This document shows, in pieces, positions 8,784-19,240 of a stretch of DNA of 64,000 bases. A program made the position numbers and the translations under genes. The stretch spans positions 496,001-560,000 of the forward strand of contig NZ_AP018164.1 in NCBI RefSeq assembly GCF_002356315.1, read 5' to 3'. The notes under the pieces are model-generated. The model had not been told where the DNA came from. It worked only from the letters and a program-made list of their open reading frames with translations, and searched no databases. This stretch comes from Mycobacterium shigaense (lineage in GTDB: Bacteria; Actinomycetota; Actinomycetes; Mycobacteriales; Mycobacteriaceae). Each line of letters begins with the position of its first letter. Within the stretch, counting starts at the first letter, position 1.

Positions 8784-10381
8784 CCAACCCGGAACCGCTC
8801 GATGAACGCCGCTCCTTTTCCTCCCGGACCCCGGTCAACGACAATCCCGACAAGGTCGTCTACCGGCGCGGCTTCGTCACTCGTCACCAGGTGACCGGCT
8901 GGCGTTTCGTGATGCGCCGCATCGCCTCCGGAATCGCCCTGCACGACACCAGGATGCTGGTCGACCCGTTGCGCACCCAGTCGCGGGCGGTGCTGATGGG
9001 TGTGCTCCTCGTGGTCACCGGCCTCGCGGGCTGCTTCGTGTTTTCGCTCATCCGGCCCAACGGGCAGGCGGGCAACAACGCGGTACTCGCCGACCGGGAG
9101 ACGGCGGCGCTGTATGTGCGGGTGGGCGATGCGCTGCACCCCGTGCTCAACCTGACCTCGGCCCGGCTGGTCGTCGGTAAGCCGGTCAACCCGACAACCG
9201 TGAAAAGCACTGAGCTGGACCGCTTTCCACGCGGCAACCTGATCGGGATTCCGGGCGCTCCGGAGCGGATGGTGCAGAACACCTCGCGCGACGCGAACTG
9301 GACGGTCTGCGACACGATCAGCGAAGCGGCCCCGGGCGGCCATGCCGCCCATAGCACCGGCATCACCGTGATCGCGGGCCCGCCCGACACCCACGGCGCG
9401 CGTGCCACCAACCTCGGTGCCGCACAGGGCATCCTCGTCGACAACGCCAACAGCACCTGGCTGCTGTGGGACGGCAAGCGCAGCCAGATCGATCTGGCCG
9501 ACCGCGCCGTCACCAACGCCCTCGGCCTCGGTGCCGACGTCCCGGCGCCGCGGCCCGTGGCGCCGGGGTTGTTCAACGCGATTCCGGAATCCCCGGCGCT
9601 GACGGCCCCGGCCATCCCGAATGCCGGTGCCGCGCCGGCATTCGCGGCTCCCGGCCCGATCGGCTCGGTGCTGGTGTCCTACGGCTTGGACAGGTCGGCG
9701 TCCGACGCGGTGCGGTACTACGCTGTGCTGCCGGATGGCCTGCAGCCGATCTCGCCGGTGCTCGCCGCGATCCTGCGCAACACCAACTCCTACGGCCTGG
9801 ATCAGCCGCCGCGGGTCGGCGCCGACCAGGTGGCGAAGCTGCCGGTGTCGCGGTTGCTGGACACCGCTGGCTATCCCGACCAGTCGCTCAGCCTGGTCGA
9901 TGCGGCCAAAAACCCTGTCGCCTGCGCCTATTGGACCAAGCCCGCCGGAGCCGCCAGCAGCTCGCTGAGCCTGTTGTCGGGCTCGGCGGTGCCGGTGCCC
10001 GATGCCGTCCGCACCCTCGATCTCGTCGGGGCGGGCGGCGGCGTCGCCACCCGGGTGGCCCTGGCGCCGGGCACCGGCTACTTCGCCCAGACCGTCGGCG
10101 GCGGCCCGACCTCACCGGGCGTCGGATCGTTGTTCTGGATCTCCGACACCGGAGTGCGCTACGGCATCGATACCGAATCCGACAGCTCCGGGGCCGGACG
10201 CTCGAAAGCCGTTGAGGCCCTTGGTCTCAACCCGCCGGCGGTGCCGATCCCGTGGTCGATCCTGTCGCTGTTCGCGAGCGGGCCGACGTTGTCGCGCGCC
10301 GATGCGCTGCTCGCGCACGACGGATTGCCGCCCGACAGCAAGCCCGGCCGCCCCGTGTCGGCCGAAGGAGGACCTCGATGA
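8780..10381 (+). CDS. eccB3: EccB3, ESX-3 core membrane component
   Basis: A 533-residue protein with a short cytosolic N-terminus containing [15 protein letters not shown], one transmembrane segment (about residues 71-92), and a large periplasmic domain with the conserved cysteine pair region typical of EccB. EccB forms the periplasmic part of the ESX core complex with EccC, EccD and EccE. The ATG at 8780 overlaps the eccA3 stop (ATGA), and its own stop overlaps the eccC3 start the same way, indicating translational coupling. Confidence 0.96.
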   Translation: MTNPEPLDERRSFSSRTPVNDNPDKVVYRRGFVTRHQVTGWRFVMRRIASGIALHDTRMLVDPLRTQSRAVLMGVLLVVTGLAGCFVFSLIRPNGQAGNNAVLADRETAALYVRVGDALHPVLNLTSARLVVGKPVNPTTVKSTELDRFPRGNLIGIPGAPERMVQNTSRDANWTVCDTISEAAPGGHAAHSTGITVIAGPPDTHGARATNLGAAQGILVDNANSTWLLWDGKRSQIDLADRAVTNALGLGADVPAPRPVAPGLFNAIPESPALTAPAIPNAGAAPAFAAPGPIGSVLVSYGLDRSASDAVRYYAVLPDGLQPISPVLAAILRNTNSYGLDQPPRVGADQVAKLPVSRLLDTAGYPDQSLSLVDAAKNPVACAYWTKPAGAASSSLSLLSGSAVPVPDAVRTLDLVGAGGGVATRVALAPGTGYFAQTVGGGPTSPGVGSLFWISDTGVRYGIDTESDSSGAGRSKAVEALGLNPPAVPIPWSILSLFASGPTLSRADALLAHDGLPPDSKPGRPVSAEGGPR

Positions 10382-13300
10382 GCCGCCTGATCTTCGAAGC
10401 GCGCCGACGGCTGGCGCCGCCAACCACCCGCAAGGGCGCCATCGCCATCGAGGCGCCCCCCGAGCTGCCCCGGGTGATTCCGCCGTCGTTCCTGCGGCGC
10501 GCGATGCCGTATGTGATCGTCATTCTGATTGTCGGCATGATCGTCGCGCTGGTCGCGACCGGGATGCGGGTGATTTCCCCACAGACCCTGTTCTTCCCGT
10601 TCGTGCTGCTGTTGGCGGCGACCGCCCTCTATCGCGGCAACGACAACAAGATGCGCACCGAGGAGGTCGACGCCGAGCGGGCCGACTACCTGCGTTACCT
10701 ATCGGTGGTCCGGGACAACATCCGGACCCAGGCCGCCCAGCAGCGCGCCGCGGCGCAATGGTCGCATCCGGAACCGGCGGCCCTGGCGGCCATCCCGGGA
10801 TCGCGTCGCCAGTGGGAGCGCGACCCGCACGACCCCGATTTCCTGGTGGTGCGGGCGGGCCGCGATCAGGTGCCGCTCGACACCGCACTGCGGGTCAACG
10901 ACACCGCCGACGAGATCGACCTGGAACCGGTGTCGCACAGCGCATTACGTAGCCTGCTCGATACCCAGCGCATCGTCCGCGACGTGCCCGTCGGGATCGA
11001 TCTGACCAAGGTCTCCCGCATCACCGTGCTGGGTGCGGCCGACGAGGTCCGGGCGGCGCTGCGCGCGTGGGTCGCTCAGGCCGTCACCTGGCACGACCCG
11101 ACCGTGCTGGGGGTGGCGCTGGCCAGCCGCGACCTGGAGGGCCGCGACTGGTCCTGGCTGAAATGGCTGCCGCACGTCGACATTCCCGGCCAGGTCGACG
11201 GCGTCGGGCCGGCCCGCTATCTGTCGACCAATGCCGACGAGCTCGCCGCGTCGCTGGGCTCGACGGTCGCCGATCGGCCCGCGTTCACCGGCGGGGCCGC
11301 CGATGCCCTGCGGCACCTGCTGATCGTGGTCGACGACCCCGACTTCGATGTGCACTCCTCGGCGCTGGCCGCGGACCGGGCCGGGGTCACCGTCATTCAG
11401 CGCCGCACCACCGAGCCGAACCGCGAACAGTATTCGGATCCCGAAAGGCCGATCCTGCGCGTCGAACGCGGTTCGCTGCAGCGCTGGCAGACCGGCGGTT
11501 GGCAGCCCTACATCGACAACGCCGATGCGTTCGGTGCCGACGATGCGGGGCACCTCGCCCGGCAACTGTCGCGCTGGGATTCCAATCCGACGCACACCGG
11601 GCTGCGCTCGGCGGCCACCCGGGGCGCCAGCTTCACCACGCTGCTGGGGATTTCGGACGCCTCGCAGCTGGACGTGGCCACACTGTGGGCGCCGCGGCGC
11701 CGCGACGATGAGTTGCGGGTTCCGATCGGCGTCACCACGACCGGCGAGCCGCTGCTGTTCGACCTCAAGGACGAGGCGGAGGGTGGCATGGGGCCGCACG
11801 GCCTGATGATCGGTATGACCGGGTCGGGCAAGTCGCAGACCCTGATGTCGATTCTGTTGTCGCTGTTGACGACTCACTCCGCCGATCGGCTGATCGTGAT
11901 CTATGCGGACTTCAAGGGTGAGGCCGGGGCCGACAGCTTCCGTAACTTCCCCCAGGTCGTTGCGGTGATCTCGAACATGGCCGAGAAGAAGTCGCTGGCC
12001 GACCGGTTCGCCGACACCCTGCGCGGTGAGGTTGCCCGGCGCGAGACGCTGCTGCGCGAGGCCGGTCGCCGCGTTCAGGGCAGCGCGTTCAACTCGGTTA
12101 CCGAGTACGAAAACGCTCAGGCATCCGGCGCGCCGGGCGCCGCAGATCTCCCGCCGATCCCGACGCTGTTCGTGGTCGCCGACGAGTTCACCCTGATGCT
12201 GGCCGACTACCCGGAGTATGCCGAGCTTTTCGACTACGTCGCACGTAAGGGCCGGTCGTTCCGCATCCACATCCTGTTCGCGTCGCAGACGCTGGACGTG
12301 GGCAAGATCAAGGACATCGACAAGAACACCTCCTACCGAATCGGGTTGAAGGTGGCGAGCCCTTCGGTATCACGCCAGATCATCGGCGTGGAGGACGCCT
12401 ACCACGTCGAATCCGGCAAGGAGCACAAGGGGGTGGGCTTCCTGGTCCCCGCTCCCGGCGCCGCCCCGATCAAGTTCCGCAGCACCTACGTCGACGGCAT
12501 TTACGACCCGCCGCGCGCCGCCAAAGAGCTTGTCGTGCAATCGGTCCCGGAGCCCCGGCTGTTCGCGGCGGGGTGGGTCGAGCCGGACCAGGGCACCGTG
12601 ATCTCCGGTGCCGACGAAGCGGAGTTGCCCGAGCCGCCGCGCAAGCTGATCGCGACCATCGGCCAGCAGCTCGCGCAGTACGGGCCGCGGGCGCCCCAGC
12701 TGTGGCTGCCGCCGCTGGACGAGCCCATCCCGTTGACCGAGGTGCTGGAGCAGGCCGCAGTGCCGCCGCGGCAGTGGCGCTGGCCGCTCGGCGAGATAGA
12801 CAAGCCGTTCGAGATGCGCCGCGACCCGCTGGTCTTCGACGCCACCTCGGCAGCCGGCAACGTGGTGATCCACGGCGGGTCCAAGTCCGGCAAATCGACC
12901 GCACTGCAGACGTTCATCCTGTCGGCGGCCAGCCTGCATTCGCCGCGCGACGTCACGTTCTACTGCCTGGACTACGGCGGCGGGCAGTTGCGGGCGCTGG
13001 AGAACCTGGCGCATGTCGGCAGCGTGGCCTCGGCGCTGGAGCCCGAACGTATTCGCCGTACCTTCGGCGAGCTGGAGCAGCTGTTGCTGTCCCGGCAGCG
13101 GCGCGAGCTGTTCCGCGACAAGCACGGCAGCGCCCCCGACGACGGCTTCGGCGAGACCTTCCTGATCATCGACAACCTGTATGCCTTCGGCCGGGACAAC
13201 ACCGACCAGTTCAACACCCGCAACCCGTTGCTGGCCAGGGTGACCGAACTCGTCAATGTCGGCTTGGCGTATGGCATCCACGTGATCATCACCACCCCGA

Positions 13301-14361
13301 GCTGGCTGGAGGTGCCGCTGGCCATGCGCGACGGCCTCGGGCTGCGGCTCGAGCTCAAGCTGCACGACGCGCGCGACAGCAACGTGCGGGTGCCCGGTGC
13401 ACTGCGCCGGCCGGCCGAAGCCGTGCCGCACGACCAGCCCGGCCGGGGGCTGACGATGGCCGCCGAGCACTTCCTATTCGCCAGCCCCGAGCTGGACGCG
13501 GAGACAGACCCGGTGGCCGCGATCAACGCCCGCTACCCCGGGGTGGCCGCTCCGCCCGTCCGGTTGCTGCCGACCAACCTGTCGCCCGACGCGCTCGGAC
13601 CCTTGCATCGGGGCCAGGAGAAGGTGGTCATCGGTCAGCGCGAAGAAGATCTGGAACCGGTCGTCGTCGACTTCGCCGAGAACCCGTTGTTGATGGTGTT
13701 CGGCGACAGCAAGTCTGGAAAGACCACGCTGCTGCGCCACGTCATTCGCACGATCCGGGAGAACTCCACCGCGGATCGGGTGGCCTTCACGGTGCTGGAC
13801 CGGCGGCTGCATCTCGTCGAGGAGCCGCTGTTCGCGGACAACGAATACACTGCCAACATCGATCGGATCATCCCGGCGATACTCGGCCTGTCCAACATCA
13901 TCGAATCGCGCCGCCCGCCGGCGGGCTTGTCGGCGGCCGAGCTGGCCCGGTGGACCTACGCGGGCCACACCCACTACCTGATCATCGACGACGTGGACCA
14001 GATCCCCGACGCACCCGCGATGAGCGGTCCCTACGTCGGGCAGCGGCCGTGGGCCAGCCTGATTCCGCAACTGTCGCAGGCCGCCGACTTGGGGTTGCGG
14101 GTGATCGTCACCGCCCGCGCCACCGGGTCGGGGCACGCGTTGATGACCAGCCCGTTGTTGCGGCGGTTCAACGACCTGCAGGCGACGACGCTGATGCTGG
14201 CGGGCAATCCGCAGGACAGCGGGAAGATCCGAGGCCAACGATTCGGCCGGTTGCCCGCCGGACGCGCAATTCTGTTGGGGGACAGCGACAGTCCCACCTA
14301 TGTGCAGCTGGTCAACCCGTTGGTTGGCGAGTCCGCCGTGTTTGGTGAAACGCGACAGTAG
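10378..14361 (+). CDS. eccC3: EccC3, FtsK/SpoIIIE-type secretion ATPase
   Basis: A 1327-residue motor of ESX-3, close to the family length of about 1330. Two transmembrane segments lie at about residues 42-62 and 66-82. Three ATPase domains follow, each with a Walker A motif: GMTGSGKS (479-486), GGSKSGKS (833-840) and GDSKSGKT (1109-1116). The first domain has FVVADEF as Walker B. EccC recognises Esx substrates with its last ATPase domain and drives transport. The ATG at 10378 is chosen because it overlaps the eccB3 stop (ATGA) and follows GAAGGAGG; the same frame is open 126 bases further upstream inside eccB3, with no ribosome binding site. Confidence 0.96.
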   Translation: MSRLIFEARRRLAPPTTRKGAIAIEAPPELPRVIPPSFLRRAMPYVIVILIVGMIVALVATGMRVISPQTLFFPFVLLLAATALYRGNDNKMRTEEVDAERADYLRYLSVVRDNIRTQAAQQRAAAQWSHPEPAALAAIPGSRRQWERDPHDPDFLVVRAGRDQVPLDTALRVNDTADEIDLEPVSHSALRSLLDTQRIVRDVPVGIDLTKVSRITVLGAADEVRAALRAWVAQAVTWHDPTVLGVALASRDLEGRDWSWLKWLPHVDIPGQVDGVGPARYLSTNADELAASLGSTVADRPAFTGGAADALRHLLIVVDDPDFDVHSSALAADRAGVTVIQRRTTEPNREQYSDPERPILRVERGSLQRWQTGGWQPYIDNADAFGADDAGHLARQLSRWDSNPTHTGLRSAATRGASFTTLLGISDASQLDVATLWAPRRRDDELRVPIGVTTTGEPLLFDLKDEAEGGMGPHGLMIGMTGSGKSQTLMSILLSLLTTHSADRLIVIYADFKGEAGADSFRNFPQVVAVISNMAEKKSLADRFADTLRGEVARRETLLREAGRRVQGSAFNSVTEYENAQASGAPGAADLPPIPTLFVVADEFTLMLADYPEYAELFDYVARKGRSFRIHILFASQTLDVGKIKDIDKNTSYRIGLKVASPSVSRQIIGVEDAYHVESGKEHKGVGFLVPAPGAAPIKFRSTYVDGIYDPPRAAKELVVQSVPEPRLFAAGWVEPDQGTVISGADEAELPEPPRKLIATIGQQLAQYGPRAPQLWLPPLDEPIPLTEVLEQAAVPPRQWRWPLGEIDKPFEMRRDPLVFDATSAAGNVVIHGGSKSGKSTALQTFILSAASLHSPRDVTFYCLDYGGGQLRALENLAHVGSVASALEPERIRRTFGELEQLLLSRQRRELFRDKHGSAPDDGFGETFLIIDNLYAFGRDNTDQFNTRNPLLARVTELVNVGLAYGIHVIITTPSWLEVPLAMRDGLGLRLELKLHDARDSNVRVPGALRRPAEAVPHDQPGRGLTMAAEHFLFASPELDAETDPVAAINARYPGVAAPPVRLLPTNLSPDALGPLHRGQEKVVIGQREEDLEPVVVDFAENPLLMVFGDSKSGKTTLLRHVIRTIRENSTADRVAFTVLDRRLHLVEEPLFADNEYTANIDRIIPAILGLSNIIESRRPPAGLSAAELARWTYAGHTHYLIIDDVDQIPDAPAMSGPYVGQRPWASLIPQLSQAADLGLRVIVTARATGSGHALMTSPLLRRFNDLQATTLMLAGNPQDSGKIRGQRFGRLPAGRAILLGDSDSPTYVQLVNPLVGESAVFGETRQ

Positions 14362-14372
14362 AAGGAGTTGCC

Positions 14373-14681
14373 ATGACATTGCGAGTGGTTCCCGAAGGCC
14401 TGGCCGCGACCAGCGCGGCGGTCGAGGCGCTGACGGCGCGGCTGGCGGCCGCGCACGCGGCGGCCGCCCCGGCCATCACCGCGGTGGTGCCGCCGGCGGC
14501 GGATCCGGTGTCGCTGCAGACCGCCCTCGGGTTCAGCGCCCAGGGTCAGGAGCACGCCGCGGTCGCCGCCGAGGGTGTCGAAGAGCTGGGCCGCGCCGGC
14601 GTCGGCGTGGGCCAGTCCGGCGTGAGCTACCTCGCGGGCGACACCGCGGCCGCCGCGAGCTATGGAGTGGCGGGCGCCTGA
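14373..14681 (+). CDS. PE5: PE5, PE family protein
   Basis: A 102-residue protein consisting almost entirely of the PE domain. It starts [20 protein letters not shown], has two long alanine-rich helices, and carries the type VII export signal Y-x-x-x-D (YLAGD) after the second helix. It forms the classic PE/PPE pair with the next gene. The ATG follows AGAAGGAG by six bases, and the PPE4 start lies two bases after the stop. PE5-PPE4 is a known ESX-3 substrate pair linked to siderophore-iron use. Confidence 0.93.
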   Translation: MTLRVVPEGLAATSAAVEALTARLAAAHAAAAPAITAVVPPAADPVSLQTALGFSAQGQEHAAVAAEGVEELGRAGVGVGQSGVSYLAGDTAAAASYGVAGA

Positions 14682-14683
14682 CG

Positions 14684-16189
14684 ATGACCGCGCCCGTCTG
14701 GATGGCTTCGCCGCCGGAGTTGCACTCCGCGCTGCTGAGCGCTGGCCCGGGACCGGGCCCGCTGCTGGCGGCCGCCGGCGCGTGGATGTCGTTGAGCGCC
14801 GAATACGCCTCGACGGCAGCCGAACTCGGCGGGCTGTTGGACGCGGTGCAGGCGGGGGAGTGGCAGGGGCCGAGCGCCGAGCAGTACGCCGCGGCTCACC
14901 TGCCGTATCTGGCGTGGTTGCAGCAGGCCAGCGTCGACAGCGCCGGTGTCGCCGCGCAACACGAGGTCACGGCGGCGGCCTACACGAGCGCCCTGGCGAT
15001 GATGCCGACGCTGCCGGAGCTGGCCACCAACCACGTCATCCACGCGGCGCTGGTGGCGACGAATTTCTTTGGTATCAATACGATTCCGATCGCGCTCAAC
15101 GAGGCTGACTACGTCCGGATGTGGGTGCAGGCCGCCACGACCATGGGGACCTACCAGGCGGTGTTGGGGACCGCGCTGGCGGCCGCGCCCAGGACCACCG
15201 CGGCACCCAACATCGTCAATCCCGGTGCAATGGAGGCCGACAACGTGTCGACCTTCGCCGCGCCGAACGCCACCGGTTCGGGCAACTGGCTGCAACAACT
15301 CCTGCAGCAGATTGCGCAGCTGCTGCAGACTTTCATGCAGGACCTGTCCGACATGCTGCAAAACTTCGCATCGGAGTTCTTGCCGTGGTTGGTGGCCAAC
15401 TTCCCGCTGCTGTTCTTCGTCGCCTACCAGCTGTTCTTCAACGCCATCGGCTGGCCCACCTGGGGCGCGATCCTGACTGCGCCATTGTTGATACCCCTGG
15501 TGCTCGCCATCGGCATCACGATGTATCTGCAGCAGCTTCCCGACTTGGGTCCCCTCGACGATATGCCTGCCGCCGCATCGGGTCTCGGGTCCCAGAGTCC
15601 CGCGCCGATGCCGGCGGCGGCCACGGCTCCGCCCTCGGTGGGCACGGCCGCAGGCGCGCCCGCCTCGTCCCCCGCCAGCGCCGGTGCGCCTGCCCCGTCG
15701 GCCCCGGCACCGGCTCCGGCAGTGTCCTTTCTCTACGCGGTGGCCATGGGTGGCGACGAGGGGCCCGGCTTTTCGCCGACCGTGGGCGGTCGCGGCGGCA
15801 TCAAGGCGCCGGGTAGCACCATCCCAGCGGCCGCGGCGGCGGTACCGGCCAGCGCCGCGGCGGCGCGGCGGCGACGGCGCGCGGCCATGCGCGACCACGG
15901 CGACGAGTTCGCGGATATGAACGTCGACGTCGACCCCGACTGGGGTGCGCCGCCCAACGACGCGGAGGCACTGACCTTCGCGACGGCCTCCGCCAGCGGG
16001 GCAGGGCCGTTGGGATTTGCCGGGACCGCGGCCAAAGACGCGGACATGCGGGCCGCGGGGCTGAGCAAGCTGGCCGGCGACGACTTCGGCAGCGGGCCGC
16101 GCATGCCGATGGTGCCAAGTACCTGGGATCAGGACACCGATCGCCCGAACGGGTCCGGTGAAACAGGGAGGGGGGGTCGAGACAGTTAG
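14684..16189 (+). CDS. PPE4: PPE4, PPE family protein of the ESX-3 locus
   Basis: A 501-residue PPE-PPW protein. The PPE domain (about residues 1-180) starts [18 protein letters not shown] and holds WQGPSA and [14 protein letters not shown] hydrophobic segment (about 236-290) and an alanine/proline-rich linker follow. The tail has the arginine cluster, the acidic [10 protein letters not shown] block and the PPW pair GFAGT / PMVPSTW. The ATG two bases after the PE5 stop is the start; the frame is open further upstream only because it runs under PE5. It should dimerise with PE5, be chaperoned by EspG3 and leave through ESX-3. Confidence 0.94.
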   Translation: MTAPVWMASPPELHSALLSAGPGPGPLLAAAGAWMSLSAEYASTAAELGGLLDAVQAGEWQGPSAEQYAAAHLPYLAWLQQASVDSAGVAAQHEVTAAAYTSALAMMPTLPELATNHVIHAALVATNFFGINTIPIALNEADYVRMWVQAATTMGTYQAVLGTALAAAPRTTAAPNIVNPGAMEADNVSTFAAPNATGSGNWLQQLLQQIAQLLQTFMQDLSDMLQNFASEFLPWLVANFPLLFFVAYQLFFNAIGWPTWGAILTAPLLIPLVLAIGITMYLQQLPDLGPLDDMPAAASGLGSQSPAPMPAAATAPPSVGTAAGAPASSPASAGAPAPSAPAPAPAVSFLYAVAMGGDEGPGFSPTVGGRGGIKAPGSTIPAAAAAVPASAAAARRRRRAAMRDHGDEFADMNVDVDPDWGAPPNDAEALTFATASASGAGPLGFAGTAAKDADMRAAGLSKLAGDDFGSGPRMPMVPSTWDQDTDRPNGSGETGRGGRDS

Positions 16190-16243
16190 CAGCACGGTTT
16201 TCGAAGACCTAATTCCAAACAGACGGAACAGAAAGGAATCACG

Positions 16244-16537
16244 ATGAGTCTTCTCGATGCTCACATCCCGCAGTTGGTGGCGTCACAGTCGGCGTTCAGC
16301 GCCAAGGCGGCGCTGATGCGCAGCACCATCAGCCAAGCCGAGCAGGAAGCGTTGTCCGCGCAGGGATTTCACCAGGGTGAGTCCTCGGCAGCGTTCCAGG
16401 CCGCGCACGCCCGGTTCGTCGAAGCCGCTGCGCGGGTCAACACGCTGCTGGACATCGCGCAGGCGAACCTGGGCGACGCCGCGGGCACCTATGTGGCCGC
16501 CGACGCCGCCGCCGCGTCCAGCTACACCGGATTCTGA
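16244..16537 (+). CDS. esxG: EsxG, WXG100-like secreted protein of ESX-3
   Basis: A 97-residue Esx protein (MSLLDAHIPQLVASQSAF). It has the two-helix hairpin of the family, with the usual WXG turn replaced by a FHQGES turn as is typical of EsxG. The C-terminal export signal Y-x-x-x-D is present as YVAAD. It forms a 1:1 complex with EsxH and is secreted by ESX-3. GAAAGGAATCACG gives a good ribosome binding site. The 54-base gap to PPE4 could hold a promoter, but none is clear. Confidence 0.96.
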   Translation: MSLLDAHIPQLVASQSAFSAKAALMRSTISQAEQEALSAQGFHQGESSAAFQAAHARFVEAAARVNTLLDIAQANLGDAAGTYVAADAAAASSYTGF

Positions 16538-16567
16538 CCCGACCGATAACACACGAAAGGACTTGTG

Positions 16568-16858
16568 ATGTCGCAAATCATGTACAACTACCCGGCGATG
16601 CTGGGTCACGCGGCGGACATGTCGGCCTTCTCCGGCACGCTGCAGGGGCTCGGCGCCGACATCTCCACCGAGCAGGCCGCGCTGCAGAACGCGTGGCAGG
16701 GCGACACCGGAATGACCTACCAGGTTTGGCAGGCGCAGTGGAACCAGGCGATGGAGTCGTTGGTGCGGGCCTACCAGTCGATGGCCACGACCCACGAATC
16801 CAACACCATGGCGATGTATGCGCGCGACACCGCCGAAGCCGCTAAATGGGGCGGCTAG
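16568..16858 (+). CDS. esxH: EsxH (TB10.4 counterpart), WXG100 protein of ESX-3
   Basis: A 96-residue Esx protein ([15 protein letters not shown]), the same length as TB10.4. The WXG turn is WQG at residues 43-45. It forms a heterodimer with EsxG; in M. tuberculosis the complex binds zinc and blocks host ESCRT function. The reported zinc ligands are His14, His70, His76 and Glu77. Here His14, His76 and Glu77 are present but residue 70 is Gln (RAYQSM). The ATG at 16568 is preferred over the adjacent GTG at 16565 because of family length and the CGAAAGGA site upstream. Confidence 0.96.
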   Translation: MSQIMYNYPAMLGHAADMSAFSGTLQGLGADISTEQAALQNAWQGDTGMTYQVWQAQWNQAMESLVRAYQSMATTHESNTMAMYARDTAEAAKWGG

Positions 16859-16868
16859 TTTTACCTAG

Positions 16869-17747
16869 ATGAGTGCCGAACCCAACGCCGTCGAGCTGAC
16901 AGTCGACCACGCGTGGTTCATCGCCGAAACCATCGGAGCCGGTAGCTTCCCGTGGGTACTGGCGATCACCACGCCGTACTCTGATGCCGCGCAACGAGAC
17001 GCGTTCTTCCAACGTCAGAAGGACGAGCTGACTCAGCTGGGTCTGGTGTCGGCAGATGGTGTTGTCAACCCAGCGGTGGCCGACTGGATCCGGGCGGTGT
17101 GCTTCCCGGACCGGTGGCTGGATCTGCGTTACGTGGTGCCTGCCACGGCTACCGCTACCGACGAGTTGCTGCGCGGCGTGATCGCGCAGCGCGTCATCGG
17201 CACCGACAGAACACCGAAAACGGTCGTCGCGCTGCGCAGCGCGCAGCTGATCACGTTCACCGCGATGCATATCGACGACGCGCTGGGGCTGGTACCGGTG
17301 CTGGGCGTCGGGCTGGGCCGGCGCCCGCCCGCACGCTTCGACCAGTTCAGCATGCCCGCCCGCGTCGGGGCCCGCGCCGACGAACGGCTGCGGTCCGGCG
17401 CTTCGCTGGCGGAAGTCGTTGACTACCTGGGCATCCCGCGCTCGGCACGGCCGGTGGTCGAGTCCGTTTTCACCGGGCCGCGCAGCTACGTCGAGATCGT
17501 CGCGGGCGTTCGCCGCGACGGGCAGCACCACACCACCGAGGTCGGCATGAGTCTGGTGGACACGACCGCGGGCCGCGTACTGGTCAGCCCGTCCCGCGCG
17601 TTCGACGGCGAATGGGTCTCGACGTTCCAGCCGGGAACCCCCATTGCGATCGCCACCGCGATCGAACAGCTGACCGCCAGCTTGCCCGACGGCCACTGGT
17701 TCCCCGGCCGGCGGCTGTCCCGAGATTCCTCCACCCAGCACGCGTAA
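16869..17747 (+). CDS. espG3: EspG3, PE/PPE chaperone of ESX-3
   Basis: A 292-residue EspG-family protein beginning [25 protein letters not shown]. The mixed alpha/beta fold binds the helical tip of PPE proteins and keeps PE-PPE pairs soluble until export. It follows esxH by ten bases in the same operon. The ATG at 16869 is the only reasonable start, with a weak ribosome binding site, so coupling to esxH is likely. Confidence 0.95.
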   Translation: MSAEPNAVELTVDHAWFIAETIGAGSFPWVLAITTPYSDAAQRDAFFQRQKDELTQLGLVSADGVVNPAVADWIRAVCFPDRWLDLRYVVPATATATDELLRGVIAQRVIGTDRTPKTVVALRSAQLITFTAMHIDDALGLVPVLGVGLGRRPPARFDQFSMPARVGARADERLRSGASLAEVVDYLGIPRSARPVVESVFTGPRSYVEIVAGVRRDGQHHTTEVGMSLVDTTAGRVLVSPSRAFDGEWVSTFQPGTPIAIATAIEQLTASLPDGHWFPGRRLSRDSSTQHA

Positions 17748-17771
17748 CAGCATCGAAAGAGAGAGAGCACG

Positions 17772-17813
17772 ATGTCCCAGCAATGGCCCCAGCGTAATCC
17801 GGGGGTCCGGTGA
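17772..17813 (+). CDS. Possible 13-codon ORF coupled to eccD3
   Basis: An ATG at 17772 follows the purine run GAAAGAGAGAGAGC at a normal distance and encodes MSQQWPQRNPGVR. Its TGA stop overlaps the eccD3 GTG start as GTGA. The sequence has its own ribosome binding site while eccD3 has none of note, so it could load ribosomes onto eccD3. No homologue is known to me. It may be a true small peptide, a coupling device, or chance. Confidence 0.4.
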   Translation: MSQQWPQRNPGVR

Positions 17814-19240
17814 CCGCCGGCACCGTCATGCCGATCGTCCGCGTCGCGATTCTCGCGGACAGCCGGCTGACGGAGCTGGCCCTGCCCGCGGAGCTGCCGC
17901 TGCGCGAAATCCTGCCCGCGGTGCAGCGATTGGTCGTTCCCTCAGCCCAGAACGGCGATGGCGGCGGGCACACCGACGCCGCGACCGGCGCGGTCTCGCA
18001 CCTGAGCCTGGCGCCGATCGGCGGGGCGCCGTTCAGCCTGGACACCAGCCTGGACACCGTTGGCGTCGTCGACGGCGATCTGCTGGCGTTGCAGCCGATT
18101 CCCGTGGGTCCGGCCGCGCCCGGCATCGTCGAGGACATCGCCGACGCCGCGATGATCTTCTCCACGTCGCGGCTGAAACCTTGGGGTCCGGCGCATATCC
18201 AGGGAGGCGCGCTGGCCGCGGCCATCTTCGTCGCGCTTGCGGCGACGGGGCTGGGCATCACCTACCGGGTGGTCACTGGCGCGCTGACCGGCCTGGTCGC
18301 CGTCAGCGTGGTTGCGGCGCTGACCGCGGTGGCCGGCTTGCTCGTCACGGCGCGGTCGGAGCGCACCGGCACGGCGCTGTCGATCGCCGCGCTGGTGCCC
18401 ATCGCCGCCGCCTGCGCGTTGGCGGTGCCCGGCAAGTTCGGGGCGGCGCAGCTGATGCTGGCCGCGGCGGGAGTTACCGCGTGGTCGCTGATCGCCCTGT
18501 TGGTGCCCAGCCCGGAACGCGAACGCATCGTCGGTTTCTTCACCACCACGACCGTGGTCGGCGGTGGCGTGCTGCTGGCGGCCGGTGCCGAATTGCTCTG
18601 GCGGCTATCGCTTCTCACCATCGGCGCCGGGCTGATCGTGGCGGCGCTGCTGGTCGCCGTCGAGACCGCGCAACTGTCCGCGCTGTGGGCACGCTTCCCG
18701 CTGCCGGCCATCCCGGCACCGGGAGACCCCACCCCGTCGGCGCCGTCGTTGCGGGTCCTCGAGGACTTCCCGCGGCGGGTCCGCATCAGCGACGCCCACC
18801 AGAGCGGCTTCATCGCCGGCGCGATGCTGCTCAGCGTGCTCGGATCGGTGACGATCGCGCTGCGACCCGAAGCGCTGAGCGTGGCGGGCTGGTACGTGGT
18901 GGCCGCCACCGCGGCCACTTCCGTGCTGCGCGCCCGGGTGTGGGACTCGGCCACCTGCAAGGGGTGGCTGCTTGCTCAGCCCTACCTGGTGGCCGGTGTC
19001 CTGCTGGTGATCTACACCGCCACGGGGCGGTACGGCGCCGCGCTCGGTGCGGTGCTGGTGCTCGGCGTGCTGCTGGCGGCGTGGCTCGTGGTGGCGGTGA
19101 ACCCGCTCATCGCCTCGCCGGACAGCTACTCGCTGCCGCTGCGCCGGCTGCTGGGCTTCGCGGCCTCGGGCCTTGACGCCTCGCTGATCCCCGTCATCGC
19201 CTTTCTCGTCGGTCTGTTCAGCTGGGTCCTGAATCGATGA
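17810..19240 (+). CDS. eccD3: EccD3, polytopic membrane channel component of ESX-3
   Basis: A 476-residue protein with an N-terminal ubiquitin-like domain (about residues 1-95, starting MTAGTVMPIVRVAIL) followed by about eleven transmembrane helices from residue 125 to the end. EccD dimers form the membrane vestibule of the ESX core. The GTG at 17810 is chosen because it overlaps the stop of the small upstream ORF and gives a complete ubiquitin-like domain; ATG 17828 is an alternative. The end overlaps the mycP3 ATG by four bases. Confidence 0.95.
   Translation: MTAGTVMPIVRVAILADSRLTELALPAELPLREILPAVQRLVVPSAQNGDGGGHTDAATGAVSHLSLAPIGGAPFSLDTSLDTVGVVDGDLLALQPIPVGPAAPGIVEDIADAAMIFSTSRLKPWGPAHIQGGALAAAIFVALAATGLGITYRVVTGALTGLVAVSVVAALTAVAGLLVTARSERTGTALSIAALVPIAAACALAVPGKFGAAQLMLAAAGVTAWSLIALLVPSPERERIVGFFTTTTVVGGGVLLAAGAELLWRLSLLTIGAGLIVAALLVAVETAQLSALWARFPLPAIPAPGDPTPSAPSLRVLEDFPRRVRISDAHQSGFIAGAMLLSVLGSVTIALRPEALSVAGWYVVAATAATSVLRARVWDSATCKGWLLAQPYLVAGVLLVIYTATGRYGAALGAVLVLGVLLAAWLVVAVNPLIASPDSYSLPLRRLLGFAASGLDASLIPVIAFLVGLFSWVLNR

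Noticed and set aside
12573..14348. A 591-residue plus-strand frame inside eccC3
   Set aside because: It is out of frame with eccC3, which has all three Walker motifs; the product is arginine/alanine filler.
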